Made by a program: the position numbers and the translations under genes. From positions 1 to 64,000 of the forward strand of contig WSYH01001942.1 in NCBI GenBank assembly GCA_036426205.1: 64,000 nt of DNA. The letters are read 5' to 3'. Position 1 is the stretch's first letter. The number at the start of each line of letters is the position of its first letter. This stretch comes from Ascaphus truei. Its lineage: Eukaryota > Chordata > Amphibia > Anura > Ascaphidae. The notes under the pieces were generated by a model, which searched no databases, was not told where the DNA came from, and saw only the letters and a list, made by a program, of their open reading frames with translations. This document shows positions 53,601-64,000 of this stretch, piece after piece.

Positions 53601-56225
53601 ATTACTGTATGTGTTAGGGGGGAGAGGGGTGTATTTATTTCCCGTTTTATTTTTTGTTTTTTTTTAAAGCACAGGATTGGTATCGCAAGCCAGGATATCC
53701 TTCCGATGATATGTGAGATCTCAGATGACTGGATACTCCCGATGTTGTGTGGGCTCCCAGGTGACAGGATACGCCTGATATAGGAAGCAGAAAAAGACAC
53801 ACAAATAGTGTAATATTGTAAGTACTAATACAGATCTTATAATATATAGTATATACACTCACATTATATTGTGTGGTAATGCGCTTTTCGGTTGTTCAAG
53901 TAACCAATTTATGAAGACTTGTTTAGCCACAGAATACTCCAGCAGGAAAGGAAAAGGATGCAGGAAAAGGTATAGAAACTTTATGATGAATAAAAAATAT
54001 TAAAAGCACTAAAAATCTGCATACATAGATAACCATAAAGGTAGTCCAAACACAACTGTGTCCCCACTCTCAGTATACTCCAGTGATGGCTATACACCAG
54101 GGGACACCACACAGAGGGGGTACAGAGCTTCAGACAGCTCTCATGGTCTATCTTATCCAGCAGGTATGCAAGATATGGCTCAGGTATGTCCCAACGCATT
54201 TTGTCCCATAAGACTTCTTCAAGGGGATTTCCTTTATGGTTATCTATGTATGTAATACCACCCTTATTCGTATCTGGTTTCAATACAGTATCACACTATT
54301 GTGCGTTCCCCTTCTTTTCCCCCCTCATATATTCCTACCTGGATGTGAGTGCGCATTGGATCCCTCTTCTCTACAAACTTTTAGTGATTTCAGAACAAAC
54401 TCACCAAAAAAACCTGTGCGGCACCCATCAAGGATGTCTACATCCAATATTGTGACTAATAGTATCCTTTGATTGATACTGTATACTCATAGTATCTTTG
54501 CGCTCATGTCCTCCTTCCTACCTATATATATATGGAGGTATAGGGGTTGTTGGGGGCACAGGGTGGGAATCACATATTGCAAGGTTTATTGTGGGAAATT
54601 GCAACCAATAAAGCTAACCGCTAAGGTAATGAAACTGCTTTAATGTATTTTTTTTTCATCCTGTGCAGGAGTAGGAGGTTTCCTGAGCTGAACCGCTTTG
54701 ATTTCAGGCTCAGGGACCCCCTGCTTCATGAGTTACAGGCCATTGTATGGGGCATCGGATGTCAGCATCACTGCCATTTTTTAAGCGTCCGTGTCACATG
54801 ACGCGGGACATTTAAATAATGGAGGAGATACCGGCACCCCATTTCTGGGCCTTTAACTCAGAAAGCAGGGGGTCGCCAAGGCTGAAATCAATGTGGTTCA
54901 TCTCTGAAGACCCGCTGCTCCCGCACACTATTAATAAAAATTACATTAATGCAGCTTCATTACCATAACGGAAAGCCGCTATGGTAATTAATTATTTGTT
55001 ACTGATATGTTTGTTTTGATACTAGTGTACGTGAGCAGGGTGTCTCCTGAGCTGAACCGCTCTTACGGGCTGATTTTTTTCCAATCAGCTATCATTCTTT
55101 AGATTTTTAAGCACGATTGCAGGGGAAAAAAACAGCTTCTGCGATCGGGCATGTTTTTGCGCGCACCTTCCCAAATGCACTTCACTTCTTACTGAATCCC
55201 ACGTCTGGCTTCATTTTTTAACATGGGATTAAAAATTTCCCATTCTGGCACAAAAGCTCACTGCTTAGTGAATCACCCATATGTAACCCCACAAGACAAA
55301 ATAAGGGGAGACGTCTTTCTGGTATTTATTTATTTTTTTGTTTGGCAATAACATTCCCTTTAAGACATTGAAGTTTTAAACATTCTTTCTGAAAAATCAG
55401 AATAAGGGTAAAGGGAAAAGTACTATGGAAAGGATCAAGGAAAAAGTCTGCCATAGATAAGAAATCATAATTAATCTTTCTAAACAGTACTTCCTCAAAA
55501 TGCTATCTTTAACAAAGAATACGCACTGTTAGGCAACTCAAGGCTGCAGGAGCCCAACAATGCAATCCCCACAAAATAGAAGAAAAAAAAAGATACATAT
55601 TTTAAGCATTTATTTGTATATGAATTTTGCAACAATTGAAGTTTTAACACAACATCAACAAAAAGAGAGGAGACAGTAAAGAAGAAGAGAATACAGTGTT
55701 TATTACAATCTGAGACCTTCTGCTCAATAAGCTTAAATTGGAATTTACATTAATAAATGTTCCCAATCCTATATTATAGCCTCCAAAATGTAAATGTATA
55801 TATGAACTCCATTAGCCTGAACGGACGAAGTTACAAAATAATACTACATACTATAGCTAAAAACTCCTTTGGTGCTATCTTATCATGCTTTTTTTTTGTA
55901 TAGTATTTTTTTATTGAAAGCCTTGCATTACGTATGTAACAGGGTGTGTCCAGCCGTACCTGTTTCTCCCCATCTAGTGTATCTGCTATGTAAGTCCGGT
56001 TAAGATCCGGGCATTAGCATGTGTGACAAATACCCCTCTTTTGTAGCGCTGACGTCTGCCTGGGTTCTTCCCGACACAGTCTTCTAGGGTTATTTATACA
56101 AAAAACAGGATCGTGCAAAGTATTATGCTGCTTAACTCAGGCTTCTGCCTGCTTTATTTTATCCAAGTAAGGTACTGCAGCTTTAACAAGTGTAGATTAG
56201 AGGTACTCAGATACTTTCATTCAGC
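53601..56225. other. Repeat-like and AT-rich DNA without supported genes
   Basis: 54600-54960 relates to 43700-43950 (TAACCGCTAAGGTAATGAA and CAGGCTCAGGGACCCCCTGC blocks). 54185-54240 carries a CGCATTTTGTCCCATAAGAC and TTCAAGGGG motif of short frog-style elements. The remainder is AT-rich. No gene. Confidence 0.45.
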
Positions 56226-56725
56226 ACTATGCAGAGATTATATAGCTAATATGCATTGTCATACTCACAAACAAAAAGATATTATGATAGGTCAGCCAGT
56301 CTCAACTAAGTCTCATCTGTGTGATTTCCCACCTCGGTTCGGTTCTGATTCAATATGGAGTCACGCAAACTTATATAGCATCTTATTGTTTGCTGCGTAC
56401 GTGTTATATTACCATACTCTGTGGTTACTGACATATGTTGTTTATCAGTAGGAATTACGGTTTACTGACGTATGATGTGTTTCAACATTTACCGTTTGAC
56501 CATGGCCTGTTAATGCGAGTTAGTTCCTCTTTTATGCGTATGTACCTATGTCCCAATAACCTGCCACTTCTCAGCAAAACAACCTATTATTTCTAAGACA
56601 AAATAGCTAGGATTTTAACAATATGCTCTAAGCTGTACTAGGTCTTATAATGATACTATACATATATACCTGTGACCTGTATTAATTATGCTTTATATGC
56701 CATAAGATACCTGTAATCCATAACA
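56226..56725 (-). repeat. Truncated foamy LTR
   Basis: It matches 23293-23848 and 42433-42931, ending at the U3 terminus TGTTATGG (56725) but lacking the U5 side. The TATA box CTATATAAG is kept. No viral coding sequence adjoins it. It is a solo or partial LTR, cut at 56226. Confidence 0.9.
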
Positions 56726-56919
56726 CTCTGGCGCATGAATTCGGATCTGATTAAATATTGGAAGCAATATTAGTGTGACCATTGACTGCTATAGTAGCTT
56801 ATAATGCCCATATTATATGGGTATGATGTACTACTGTGCCACTCAATGGGTACAGGTTGGGTATTTTGGGGAGGGTGGGTGGTTAGGCCTCCCAGGTGAA
56901 TAGTGGTGCAGGGTGGTTT

Positions 56920-57180
56920 AACCCCTTAATTACTATAGCGGTTATTAACAGCTAACGTGATTAAGGGGTTAGAGGCCATTAGATTGTATTTTTTTATGTA
57001 TTGTTGCTGGCAACGGAGGACATGGCCCTGCAGTATGCTGATGAGGACATCCTTCATGTTGGCAGGGGTAAGTATGAAAGTTTTTATTTACTTTATTTAT
57101 GCTGGCTGGCTAATGTTGGGTTTAATAATGGGCAAATAATATATTATCCATATATGGATAATAGTTATTTTTCACATTAC
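56920..57180 (+). repeat. Dispersed repeat R, copy 4
   Basis: Shares the TAACCCCTTAATTACTATAG start, the acidic GAGGACATGG...GATGAGGACAT block, TTGGCAGGGGTAAGT and the TATCCATATATGGATAATAG end with the other copies. Confidence 0.7.
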
Positions 57181-57249
57181 TCTACTATATATGTTTGGTG
57201 GGGGGGAGGTGTATTTATAGAAATGTAGGCCATATTTTTTTTTAAAATA

Positions 57250-57610
57250 AAGGAATGGTACTGCAGGCCAGCGAGGACCCACGGGGACAACCCGAGGACC
57301 ACAAAATGCCCACGGGGACCATCTGAGGACACCTGCTGAGACACCCAGGGACCCCTGTGGGGCCCAAGAGGGCCCACAGGCACCTGTGGGAATCACTTGA
57401 GGGCCCCCAGACACCCATGGGGATGACCCGGGGGCCCCCAGACACCCGCGGGGACAATCTATGGACCCCGTTGTGGCCCACGGACACCCGTGGGGACCAC
57501 CTGGGGGCCCACAGAGCCAAGCAGGGACCTCCAGACACCCATGGGAACTCCCAAAGTTACCCTGTGGGGCCTCAGACACTTGTGGGGACCACCCGGGGAC
57601 TCACGCCAGC
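57250..57610. repeat. GC-rich minisatellite, unit ~30-36 bp
   Basis: Imperfect tandem units of CACCCATGGGGATGACC and GGGGGCCCCCAGA type. The Pro/Gly-rich frames on both strands are artefacts of the repeat. It sits next to repeat R copy 4. Confidence 0.75.
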
Positions 57611-58008
57611 CTGTGGTATTAATCCTGTGTGTAAAAAAAAATAATGGTTTTATGTTTGGCCACAAGGGTTGAGTTGTGTATTGTTGTTTATTAAATATTG
57701 TAATGGTTTTTGGTGGCCTAGGAGGTGGCTAGTAGGGCTGTTGTGTGTATTTTTTTATATTGTGGGAAGTGGTGGTGGGTGAATGTGGTATTAGCTCAAA
57801 GGATGCGTGTTTAGGCCTACAGGGTGGGTAGCAGAAGGGGTTCACCTCTTCATTACCTTAGCAGTAGTGCTTGTCACTTTGACCCAGATAAAATTTAGAA
57901 AGAATTGTTACCTTTCTTTTTATGTTTGAGTCACTCTAATAATTCCTTCCTCCTTGGTTAGCGTGTGATCTCAAGAATTGTGATGATGTTGTACACCTTT
58001 TGGCGAAA

Positions 58009-58825
58009 CAGCTCAACCCCGTTAAAGCACGATCAGCTATAACGCGGATCCGCTTTAACATGATCTGAGTGTTGCTCCAGATTTAGAAACATCTCCAATG
58101 TTTTTTTTTTTAAAATAACTTTCAATGCTTTATTGACTTACCGGCATTGGCAGCTTTCTCCTCTCTGTAGCTCTCTCCTGTCCCTGTTTCATCTGGCTGT
58201 GCCCATGTGCGCGGCTTTCAATTTGAGTTTCGAGCGCAGAGGAGGGTCACATGACCCTTCTCTGACAAATAACAGCCCAACAGTGAATACATTTAATATA
58301 ATATACTGTACATGCAGGAATCTAACCCATGCCCCTTCATAAGCTAGTAGCCATTCTCTAGGTGCTACACCACAGGGTTGGTGTGATGAATCTGACTCTA
58401 TAAATAAACTTAACATCTATGGGATTGCATTGTGCAATTAGTGTTAAGTGTGGTTACAGGGTGACGTTAATCACAACTACTTTGTGGTGTAGCAGCTAGA
58501 GACTTGATTCTAGCATATAAAGGGACATGGGTTAAATTCCTGCATGATATGGTATAATGTATAAATTATTATTTTATTTTTATTTTAATTATAATTTATA
58601 AATTATTATTTTATAATTTATACATTATTATATAAAATAATAATTGATAAATTATACCATGCCATGGACGCAGCCTGATGATGCAGGGAGAGAGAGCTGC
58701 AGATGCCGGGTAAGTCCTAGCTGATCGTGGTGGCCATGTCACAATCCCGGTTATAACGCGATCCCGGTTATAACACGGTCTCATTATGTGGATCCCGTGC
58801 ACCGTGTTATAATGGGGTTCAGCTG
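58009..58825. mobile_element. MITE related to 21713-22444, with paired tRNA-like cores
   Basis: The ends are CAGCTCAACCCCGTTAAAGC and the inverted CAGCTGAACCCCATTATAAC, both with inner ATAACGCGG-like motifs. Inside, two tRNA-like segments face each other: 58310-58375 (minus) and 58480-58545 (plus), each with GTGGTGTAGCA (A-box-like) and a GGGTTA(A/G)ATTCCTGC B-box-like end. A TA duplication is present only on the right. Confidence 0.7.
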
Positions 58826-59521
58826 TATATACAAATTTGTTTAATTATTTTGTTTTCACTGGAGTAGGGTTGCTCCTTCTGTCTGTGTATCGTGTCTATG
58901 GGTTGGTATAACGACAAAGAAACATACAGGCTTGCTCCTGGGAAAGAGAAGTTTGCGGTCGTCACATCCTCCCAGTGCTGTATTAATGTCTCTCCTGGTC
59001 TCACTCTGATTAGCAGTCTCACACAGCAGCCCTGATGTCGGCTCCCGCGACTCCGCTCTCTGAACTAGAGAAGTTCACAATCATAGCCCGGTGCTGTAAT
59101 AGTGCTACTACTGGTGGTTTTTTCAGCTCACACCCTCACACAGCAGCCCTGCCGTCCACTCCTATCACTCTTTGATAAAGCGCCAGTTCATCAAGAAAAG
59201 CATCAGATTGCAATTTCAGCTTCCTTAATGGGCATTTTGTGCTAATAATTTTTATTTATTTTTTTCATCTTTGATCCGGCCTCCAGTTCTCATTGATTTT
59301 TGCAGTGCTCCATATTTTGTTCTCTTTTTTCTCCTATAGCAAACACTCCAAATGCTCTTCGTTTGGCAATTTTTTGGTGCCAATTCTGATTGGAGCTATG
59401 CAGGTAACCTCCGTCCAGGTGCTCATAAGGTTTAGGTATCTCAACCTATGTGTTTCACCAAGTTTTAGACTCCTCAGGAGTATAATTAGCTGCATCATAC
59501 AGCACCCTTTTATAGCGATCA

Positions 59522-60241
59522 TGTCAGGATCGGGGCTAAGCTCCACCCCCGTATGCGTCACGCAGCATCGTGGAAGATGCACACAAGGCTCCGTCCACGC
59601 GGCAGAACTCTGGAGGGACGGACTTTAAGCTCCGCTCCCACAATGCAAACTTGGGGGACAGGTTCCCTGATGATGTCGGCGCCGTGCACTGCACGCTACC
59701 TGTGTGCACACACCACACTGTAAGTAATAATGATAAAATCAACTCAGCTGCTCCTAACCTGCCACACATTCCATTACTTCCTATCAGCACACAGCTTATG
59801 TGTAATTACCTCCCTCCCTAAAGTCTTTCCATTGGCTCTCATTCCTTCATATGCTCAGTCAGCCCCTAGGCAATTGGCTAATCATAATTTTTTGTTTATG
59901 TACCTGTGCTTGCTACTTTCTGTTCGTTGCTGTTGCTGTGCCTTGCCTTGCCCTTTCATTGTAACCTCAGTTCATTCCTGGACCTCTGCCTTCTCGAACC
60001 CCTGGACCACGGCTTGCTTCTGGATTCCCGCTCTCTCCTCTCCTCGACCTCAGCTACGGATTACGACTACTCTGCACTCTCCAACCCCTGACTACGGCAA
60101 GTACCTTGACCTACCCGAACTCTCCTACCCTGACCCAGCTACACGACCCTGACTTTGCAATCCAGACCTGTCTCACAGTTGTACGTCGGTGGTTATCTAC
60201 ATCCCCACCTCAGCCTTGTGGTCTTCTGTTTGTGGTGAGAA
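59522..60241 (+). repeat. Probable solo Gypsy LTR
   Basis: It starts TGTCAGGATCGGGGC, like the Gypsy LTRs here. The 3' half has the CTCCAACCCCTGACTACGGCAAG stretch, similar to 10700-10740 and 33790-33850. It ends in the TTTGTGGTGAG motif found near the LTR end at 14350. The last bases are degenerate. Confidence 0.6.
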
Positions 60242-60542
60242 AATAAATAAAGACATGCTACACAGACAGCAGGAGCTAGATTTTACCTAGATTTTAAGCA
60301 AACAGCACAAGAACACAGCCATCCAAAAAGAGGTAACCTGCATATACCGCTCAGTAAATGAGATACACTACGCCAGTGGATACAAAAGAATTAAACAAAT
60401 TTGAATATATCACCAAAAGGAGCTAAACATCAGCACAATTCTTGAGATCACATGCCATGGAGGAGGGAATTATTAGAGTGACTCAAACATTAAAAGAAAG
60501 GTAATAATTATTTCTAACTTTTATCTGGGCTATAGTGCCAAT

Positions 60543-61949
60543 AACTGATCAACTGCAAGACCAAGTAGTAATCAGGACACTTTGGATTCAATATTCTACA
60601 TTTAAGTAATATCAATTTTTTTCCAACAGTCCTTTTAATCTTGTGGAACTTTAGTTGTCTATGCTTAAGTTTTATCATTATTACTATTTTTGTAACCCTT
60701 TCAGGTCTTTGATTGAGCTTGATAATATATATATTTCAGGGGTAACTCCATTTTGTCTACTGTATAACCATTTATGCTAACACTGCCATTCTGCTTTTGT
60801 CACATGAATTAACTAACCTTTTTCCAACTACCCTTTTTTTATGAATGTAATGTTGGCTGAACTTCTGAACTGAAATAGGAAGTATTGACCAAATAAGGCA
60901 CAAACGGGAACTTATGTACGGTCTCAGCAATTTAATCTTGAATCATGTGATGTACGGGAGTTTCCAAATAAATGATTTAATATCTTGTTATGTCTAACAT
61001 AAGCACAAAATAAGGGAAATAGAAATTGGCATATAATCACCTTTGTTTTCGCTTGGCTATATAATCTGACTGAAATCGCCTAATAAACAGGAGAGATTTT
61101 TGACGCACACTGGTGTCAGACTCAATTATTTCTCCTCCGAGCTGCTCGTACTTTTCCAGGGCTGTAACAGTGGGAAAGGCCTCCGGAGGTGTGATCCGAG
61201 TACGGAGACGGTCCCTACGTATGCAGTAGAGGATATTTATTTACAGAGCTTAATCTAGGGATAGGTATACACAATTCAATACCAATGTTAGTATTCATTT
61301 AATTGTATTATTGTTTTTTTTGTATTACATTTTTATGATTGAAAATGCATACATATTTCTTTTGAAATCTCGGTCATACAAAAACTGCTTCTAATATTTA
61401 ATCAGATCCCAATTCATGCGACAGGGTGTTTTCCCCTTTCTTATACTTTGCATGCAATTTGATGAGCTGTGAGTGCTGACAAAGTCTCTTTTGAGAATGA
61501 TAGTTTATGGAGTCAAATTGTCATAAACTCAATAGGCACTCTGCAATTTGTGCAGCTGAGAGTGCTTACAGACTCCCTATTGAGAATTCTAGATTGTGTA
61601 CGGCATCCCTATATCTATGTTGAAGTTATGAAAAAATGTACCTTAATTACATAACTGAAGGTAAATCTTTTTTAAAAAATTGAAGAAAATGCTTTATATA
61701 TTACTCCAGCCTGGCATTACTTTAATGGGTCACTGCATTGTGGGGATTATAATGTAACACCTTTCCCACCCTCCCTCTAAGGGAGATCTGTAGCTACATG
61801 ATATGATTATAGTGCTGGGTAGCTCATATGTAGCTCACCTGAGTCTCTGGAAATGGTAGAGGGAGCAGCAACAGGACAGTCTTTTTTGTTCGTTGGTACA
61901 GCGCCTCCATCCTGCAGGGAGTAGTCTCTACAAAAACCCCTTCCAGTAA
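60543..61949. other. AT-rich DNA without supported genes
   Basis: No recognisable gene, LTR or inverted repeat. 61470-61600 contains two related GAGTGCTNACAAA/GACTC-type segments, a short imperfect repeat. Confidence 0.45.
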
Positions 61950-62680
61950 TTTATTTTATTTATTTATAAAAATGTTTTACCAGGAAGTAACACATTGAGA
62001 GTTACCTCTCATTTTCAAGTATGTCCTGGGCACATAGTTATAAAAATACATGGTTACATTAAAAGAACAGGGTTATGCAGTCAATTCACAGACATTTCAT
62101 GGACAGATAGAGTTGCAAAATTGGGTACAGGGGATACATGGTTTGTGAGTTTGAGATTTAAATAGAGCAGCTTCAACATCATTTTAACATCACCTTACCA
62201 TCAGCGTAAGGCAGCAAACGGCTCACACCCTCTGGCTGCCCTTTGGCTGCGCAGATGGACACTGGGGTGGTTGAGATTCAATGCAGCTGTGGAAACAAAG
62301 TTTTTTGTGTCCTCTTGGCTCAATTAACATTCCAGTGGATGGGGTTGAAGTTCCACAAAGTACAAGCACATGTTAACCCTTAGCATGCTGGTCCTGTGAA
62401 GAGGGGAGCAGCTCTTGGGGAGCCCCATCAGGCTGTCTGCCTTTGGGGCAATGCAGATGTACACTGGGGTGGTTGAGATTCAATACAGCTGTGAAAACAA
62501 AGTTCTTTGTGTCCTCTTGCCTCATTAACATTTCGGTGGGTGGGGATGACGTTCCACAAAGTACAATCACATTTTAACCCTTAGCATACTGATCCTTTGC
62601 AGAGGGGAGCAGCACTTGGGGAACCCCATAAGGCACCCGACTTTGGGGCAACGCAGATGTAAATGTGAAGAAATGAATAT
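61950..62680 (+). repeat. Dispersed repeat S, copy 2, with ~204-bp tandem unit
   Basis: The first part matches 51891-52210. The end block starting GCAGATG(G/T)ACACTGGGG is tandemly repeated, with starts near 62249, 62452 and a partial third at 62655. Non-coding. Confidence 0.75.
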
Positions 62681-62689
62681 GTGCTAACA

Positions 62690-64000
62690 GCTCTAATGCA
62701 ATAATTAATAATTAGTGTAATTTACCACTAAAAGTGAATACTCAATAGGTCTTATACATTTAAGATAGGCTGTCAGGAAGATGACCAATCAGATCACATA
62801 TAACACAAAAACAGAAAAGAATCTGGAACCTAAAATAAATCCACAATAGCAGATATAACAATCTGACCATATAGAATGTCCAGTCCTGTTGACCTGGGAT
62901 CCTTCAGGTATATCAATATATAGAGAAGAATGTCTCACAATATGTGGAGAGAAACACAAAAACTGATCATAGTGTGTTACTTAATGACTGTACATACAAA
63001 AGCAAATGAGACAATACTAACAGACAGACAAACCAATTTATACTAGCGTAAAACTAGACAACACCTAATGATGAGCTTAAATAGACGAATTTAATAGAAT
63101 TATAAGAATAACAATAATAACAAAGTGTCTCCTACACAAGGAGTGATGACGTGAAATATTCTGCTTTAGTGGGGAAAAGAATGGAATCCTATTTACAACA
63201 AGCAGGATTCAGAAGGGTATAATGGATAGTTTATACCCTTGCTAGCAGGTCTCAAGACCAGGATGTCCGTTGCACTTGCCCCAGAGTCTTGGTAATGCCA
63301 TCGCTTGTAACGCCACTCTGGTATTGCTTCTATTGACCCCAGCAGCCAAACAGAGCTTCCTCTCACAGCTGCCATAGATGCCAAGTCCCGTATAATGTCC
63401 TCGGGTTTTTTCCCTGGCTACGCACGCAGGCGTTCAACCAGCTGAATTTTCATCAAAACTCCCAGAATACCCTACGCGTTTCGTGAAATAATTCACTTCC
63501 TCAGGGGCATGTATTGTGGGTGGGCATACCTAATATTTATAACAAAATCAAGTAATTGGCTAATAAATAAAAATACACCAATATACAAACTAGACTCATC
63601 CCAACACATCAAAACAAAATTTACAAACCAACAATAAACATTGAATCTACAGGGATTACCTCAGTACATAAAACAAACATAAACTATGTATACACATACA
63701 CAATAATATATTAATCAATTGGTATATAAATAAGAATAAAATGACTAATAATACAAAAAATGGCGATATAGCCAATTAACTACATGAACGGTCCAGAACA
63801 GAACAGGAATGCGTATTCCATAGACCAACCGGAGCTCTATCATATGGCAGAAGGAAACCAATATACAGGGGCATACAGTAGATATAAATACAAATGCCTA
63901 CACCAGTTTGAGGAACTGCTTGGTATAGCAAATGCTAGCCAATGGAGCCTAACTAGCTATATAAATCTTGGCACAGGTATTAAAATGGCCCCTTAGGAAA
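62690..64000. other. AT-rich DNA with a short-element motif
   Basis: 63465-63530 carries CTACGCGTTTCGTGAAATAA and CTTCCTCAGGGGCATG, a motif pair typical of short dispersed elements in this window (compare 50640, 54200). No gene is supported; a 70-codon frame at 63784 has no recognisable features. Confidence 0.45.

Larger units (their letters stand above)
57870..60542. mobile_element. Large element with ~125-bp inverted ends
   Basis: 57880-58007 and 60410-60535 are inverted repeats (containing GAGTCACTCTAATAATTCC and its complement, and TGATCTCAAGAATTGTG and its complement). Between them lie a MITE (58009-58825), unassigned DNA and a probable Gypsy solo LTR (59522-60241). No transposase frame was seen. 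Confidence 0.6.

Noticed and set aside
57172..57672. Pro/Gly-rich frames over the minisatellite
   Set aside because: Repeat artefact, open in many frames at once.
62230..62680. CRISPR-like or regulatory array
   Set aside because: Only two to three long (~204-bp) tandem units of a dispersed repeat; no short direct repeats with unique spacers.

Overview
This window looks like repeat-dense vertebrate DNA, most likely amphibian (frog or caecilian). No host gene could be supported. The species is inferred from repeat style, not proven. No rRNA, genuine tRNA gene, CRISPR array or bacterial-type operon was seen. Almost every long open frame belongs to a retroelement, a DNA transposon or a simple repeat.

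The central feature is an endogenous foamy virus (Spumaretrovirinae) on the minus strand, 23013-32241. In viral order it has a 49-bp stub of the 5' LTR, a tRNA-Lys-type primer binding site, an intact 501-codon gag, a protease frame starting in an ATGA overlap with the gag stop, a broken pol, an intact 1004-codon env, a damaged accessory-gene region, a purine-rich AGGAGAGGG tract and a complete 836-bp 3' LTR. Pol has lost most of the reverse transcriptase palm, has one amber codon in RNase H and one frameshift in integrase.

Three more foamy-derived pieces are present. (i) 33180-40925 is an older, heavily decayed copy of a related foamy pol-gag region, split by a Ty3/Gypsy element (33353-38053) that made a 5-bp GAGCG target duplication. 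(ii) 41092-42931 is a young, head-to-head foamy fragment: full LTR, PBS, leader and gag 5' part on the minus strand, capped at the far side by an inverted copy of the first ~87 bp of U3. It carries a clean 4-bp CAGG target duplication, so it integrated as a palindrome-like molecule with U3 at both ends. (iii) 56226-56725 is a truncated LTR.

The left part (1-16195) is a patchwork of Ty3/Gypsy elements of the Tf1/sushi type: a minus-strand copy at 838-3062, a plus-strand copy at 10088-13145, and a minus-strand copy at 13150-16195 with a solo LTR inserted in its gag. It also contains degenerate GA and CA satellites (4530-8480) and GC-rich tandem repeats. Three Gypsy families show a primer binding site directly after the LTR that is complementary to the predicted 5' end of their own transcript, with changes on both sides that preserve pairing. 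This is the signature of self-priming.

Segment 838-4200 is an inverted, diverged copy of 32242-35520, including the same nested junction of Gypsy LTR into old foamy pol. The right part (43 kb to the end) is mostly non-autonomous DNA transposons, foldback elements, a dispersed repeat family with a conserved acidic coding-like segment and splice donor, tRNA-like cores in TA-flanked elements, minisatellites and AT-rich unassigned DNA. An array of ~75-bp coding-like repeats (40926-44700) is the best hint of an ancient non-viral protein-coding sequence.
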